Shown here one piece after another: positions 63,815 through 64,000 of a stretch of DNA of 64,000 bases (its first letter is position 1; every line of letters starts with the position of its first letter). The stretch is from positions 5,735,563 through 5,799,562 of the forward strand of contig OZ004594.1 in the NCBI GenBank assembly GCA_963924555.1. The letters are read 5' to 3'. The notes beneath the pieces were generated by a model that was not told where the DNA came from, ran no database searches, and was given only the letters and a program-made list of their open reading frames with translations. Position numbers and translations under genes: made by a program. The stretch comes from Crambe crambe. Its lineage: Eukaryota > Porifera > Demospongiae > Poecilosclerida > Crambeidae.

Positions 63815-63875
63815 TATATATAGGTCTACACTCCAAAATGCCCATTCATGCATAATGCATATGCTCAAATTGTAA
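63815..63875. repeat. Fragment shared with the 825-bp element of arm B
   Basis: GGTCTACACTCCAAAATG and, further on, ATGCATAATGCATATGCTC match in inverse orientation 14486-14580 (CATTTTGGAGTGTAGACC, GAGCATGCGCATTATGCA). Confidence 0.6.
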
Positions 63876-64000
63876 TTGTAGAATTGATTTCTACTGCCTT
63901 TGAGGCTTATCTATGTGCAGCATTACATCTTCCTATGTATGCAGCTGTCTGCCACTTACATATTATAAACTCACAGCAAAATCTTCTAAGGAGTTGAAGC

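Overview
The window looks like animal nuclear DNA, most probably from a sponge (a demosponge such as Amphimedon). This is inferred from many short introns (about 45-500 bp) with GT/AG borders, AT-rich non-coding DNA dense in small inverted-repeat elements, and gene families found in sponges: ankyrin-ZU5-UPA-death domain proteins, an astacin protease, NOMO, MCMDC2 and mitochondrial leucyl-tRNA synthetase. No database search was possible; all names come from reading translated motifs.

Layout. Bases 1-47.5 kb are built from two interleaved inverted repeats. Arm A (1-6403, +) returns inverted as A' (39447-46661). Arm B (6404-15375) returns inverted as B' (17715-26136), around an asymmetric centre at 15.4-17.7 kb. 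Arms A and B' also resemble each other in the same orientation, so the window holds four copies of one gene encoding ankyrin repeats, a ZU5 domain, a UPA-like domain and two death domains: copies 1 (A) and 2 (B') on +, copies 3 (B) and 4 (A') on -. Every copy has frameshifts, stops or missing exons. The DNA after the last death-domain exon differs. In A/A' it runs into a broken astacin-like metalloprotease gene with one exon inverted. In B/B' it runs straight into the C-terminal half of a broken mitochondrial leucyl-tRNA synthetase gene.

Between B' and A' (26.3-39.4 kb) lies an MCMDC2-like gene on +. Its exons are separated by an approximately 8-kb insertion bounded by 18-bp inverted repeats (27991-35967). 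The insertion carries a spliced glutamine-rich BEN-domain-like gene (+), a broken Tc1 transposase (-) and a degenerate cysteine-rich (CXC-like) gene (-).

To the right of the palindromes, 47.5-54 kb is repeat-rich non-coding DNA, including a minisatellite that reverses orientation. A broken pogo/Tigger transposase lies at 54.1-55.6 kb. A region without recognised genes follows to 59.6 kb. The 3' half of a NOMO-like gene (-) occupies 59.7-62.25 kb, and its recognised exons read cleanly. The last 1.5 kb holds dispersed repeats and hairpins.

Mobile elements explain much of the difference between copies. A 907-bp element with CCGG target duplications splits one ZU5 exon (Ginger-like). A 783-bp element with long inverted ends and an 8-bp target duplication carries a RecQ-like helicase fragment. 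An 825-bp element with GAGC-repeat ends is present in only one arm. Because these insertions are private to one arm, the palindromes are not simply one sequence read twice, although a haplotype or assembly join remains possible.
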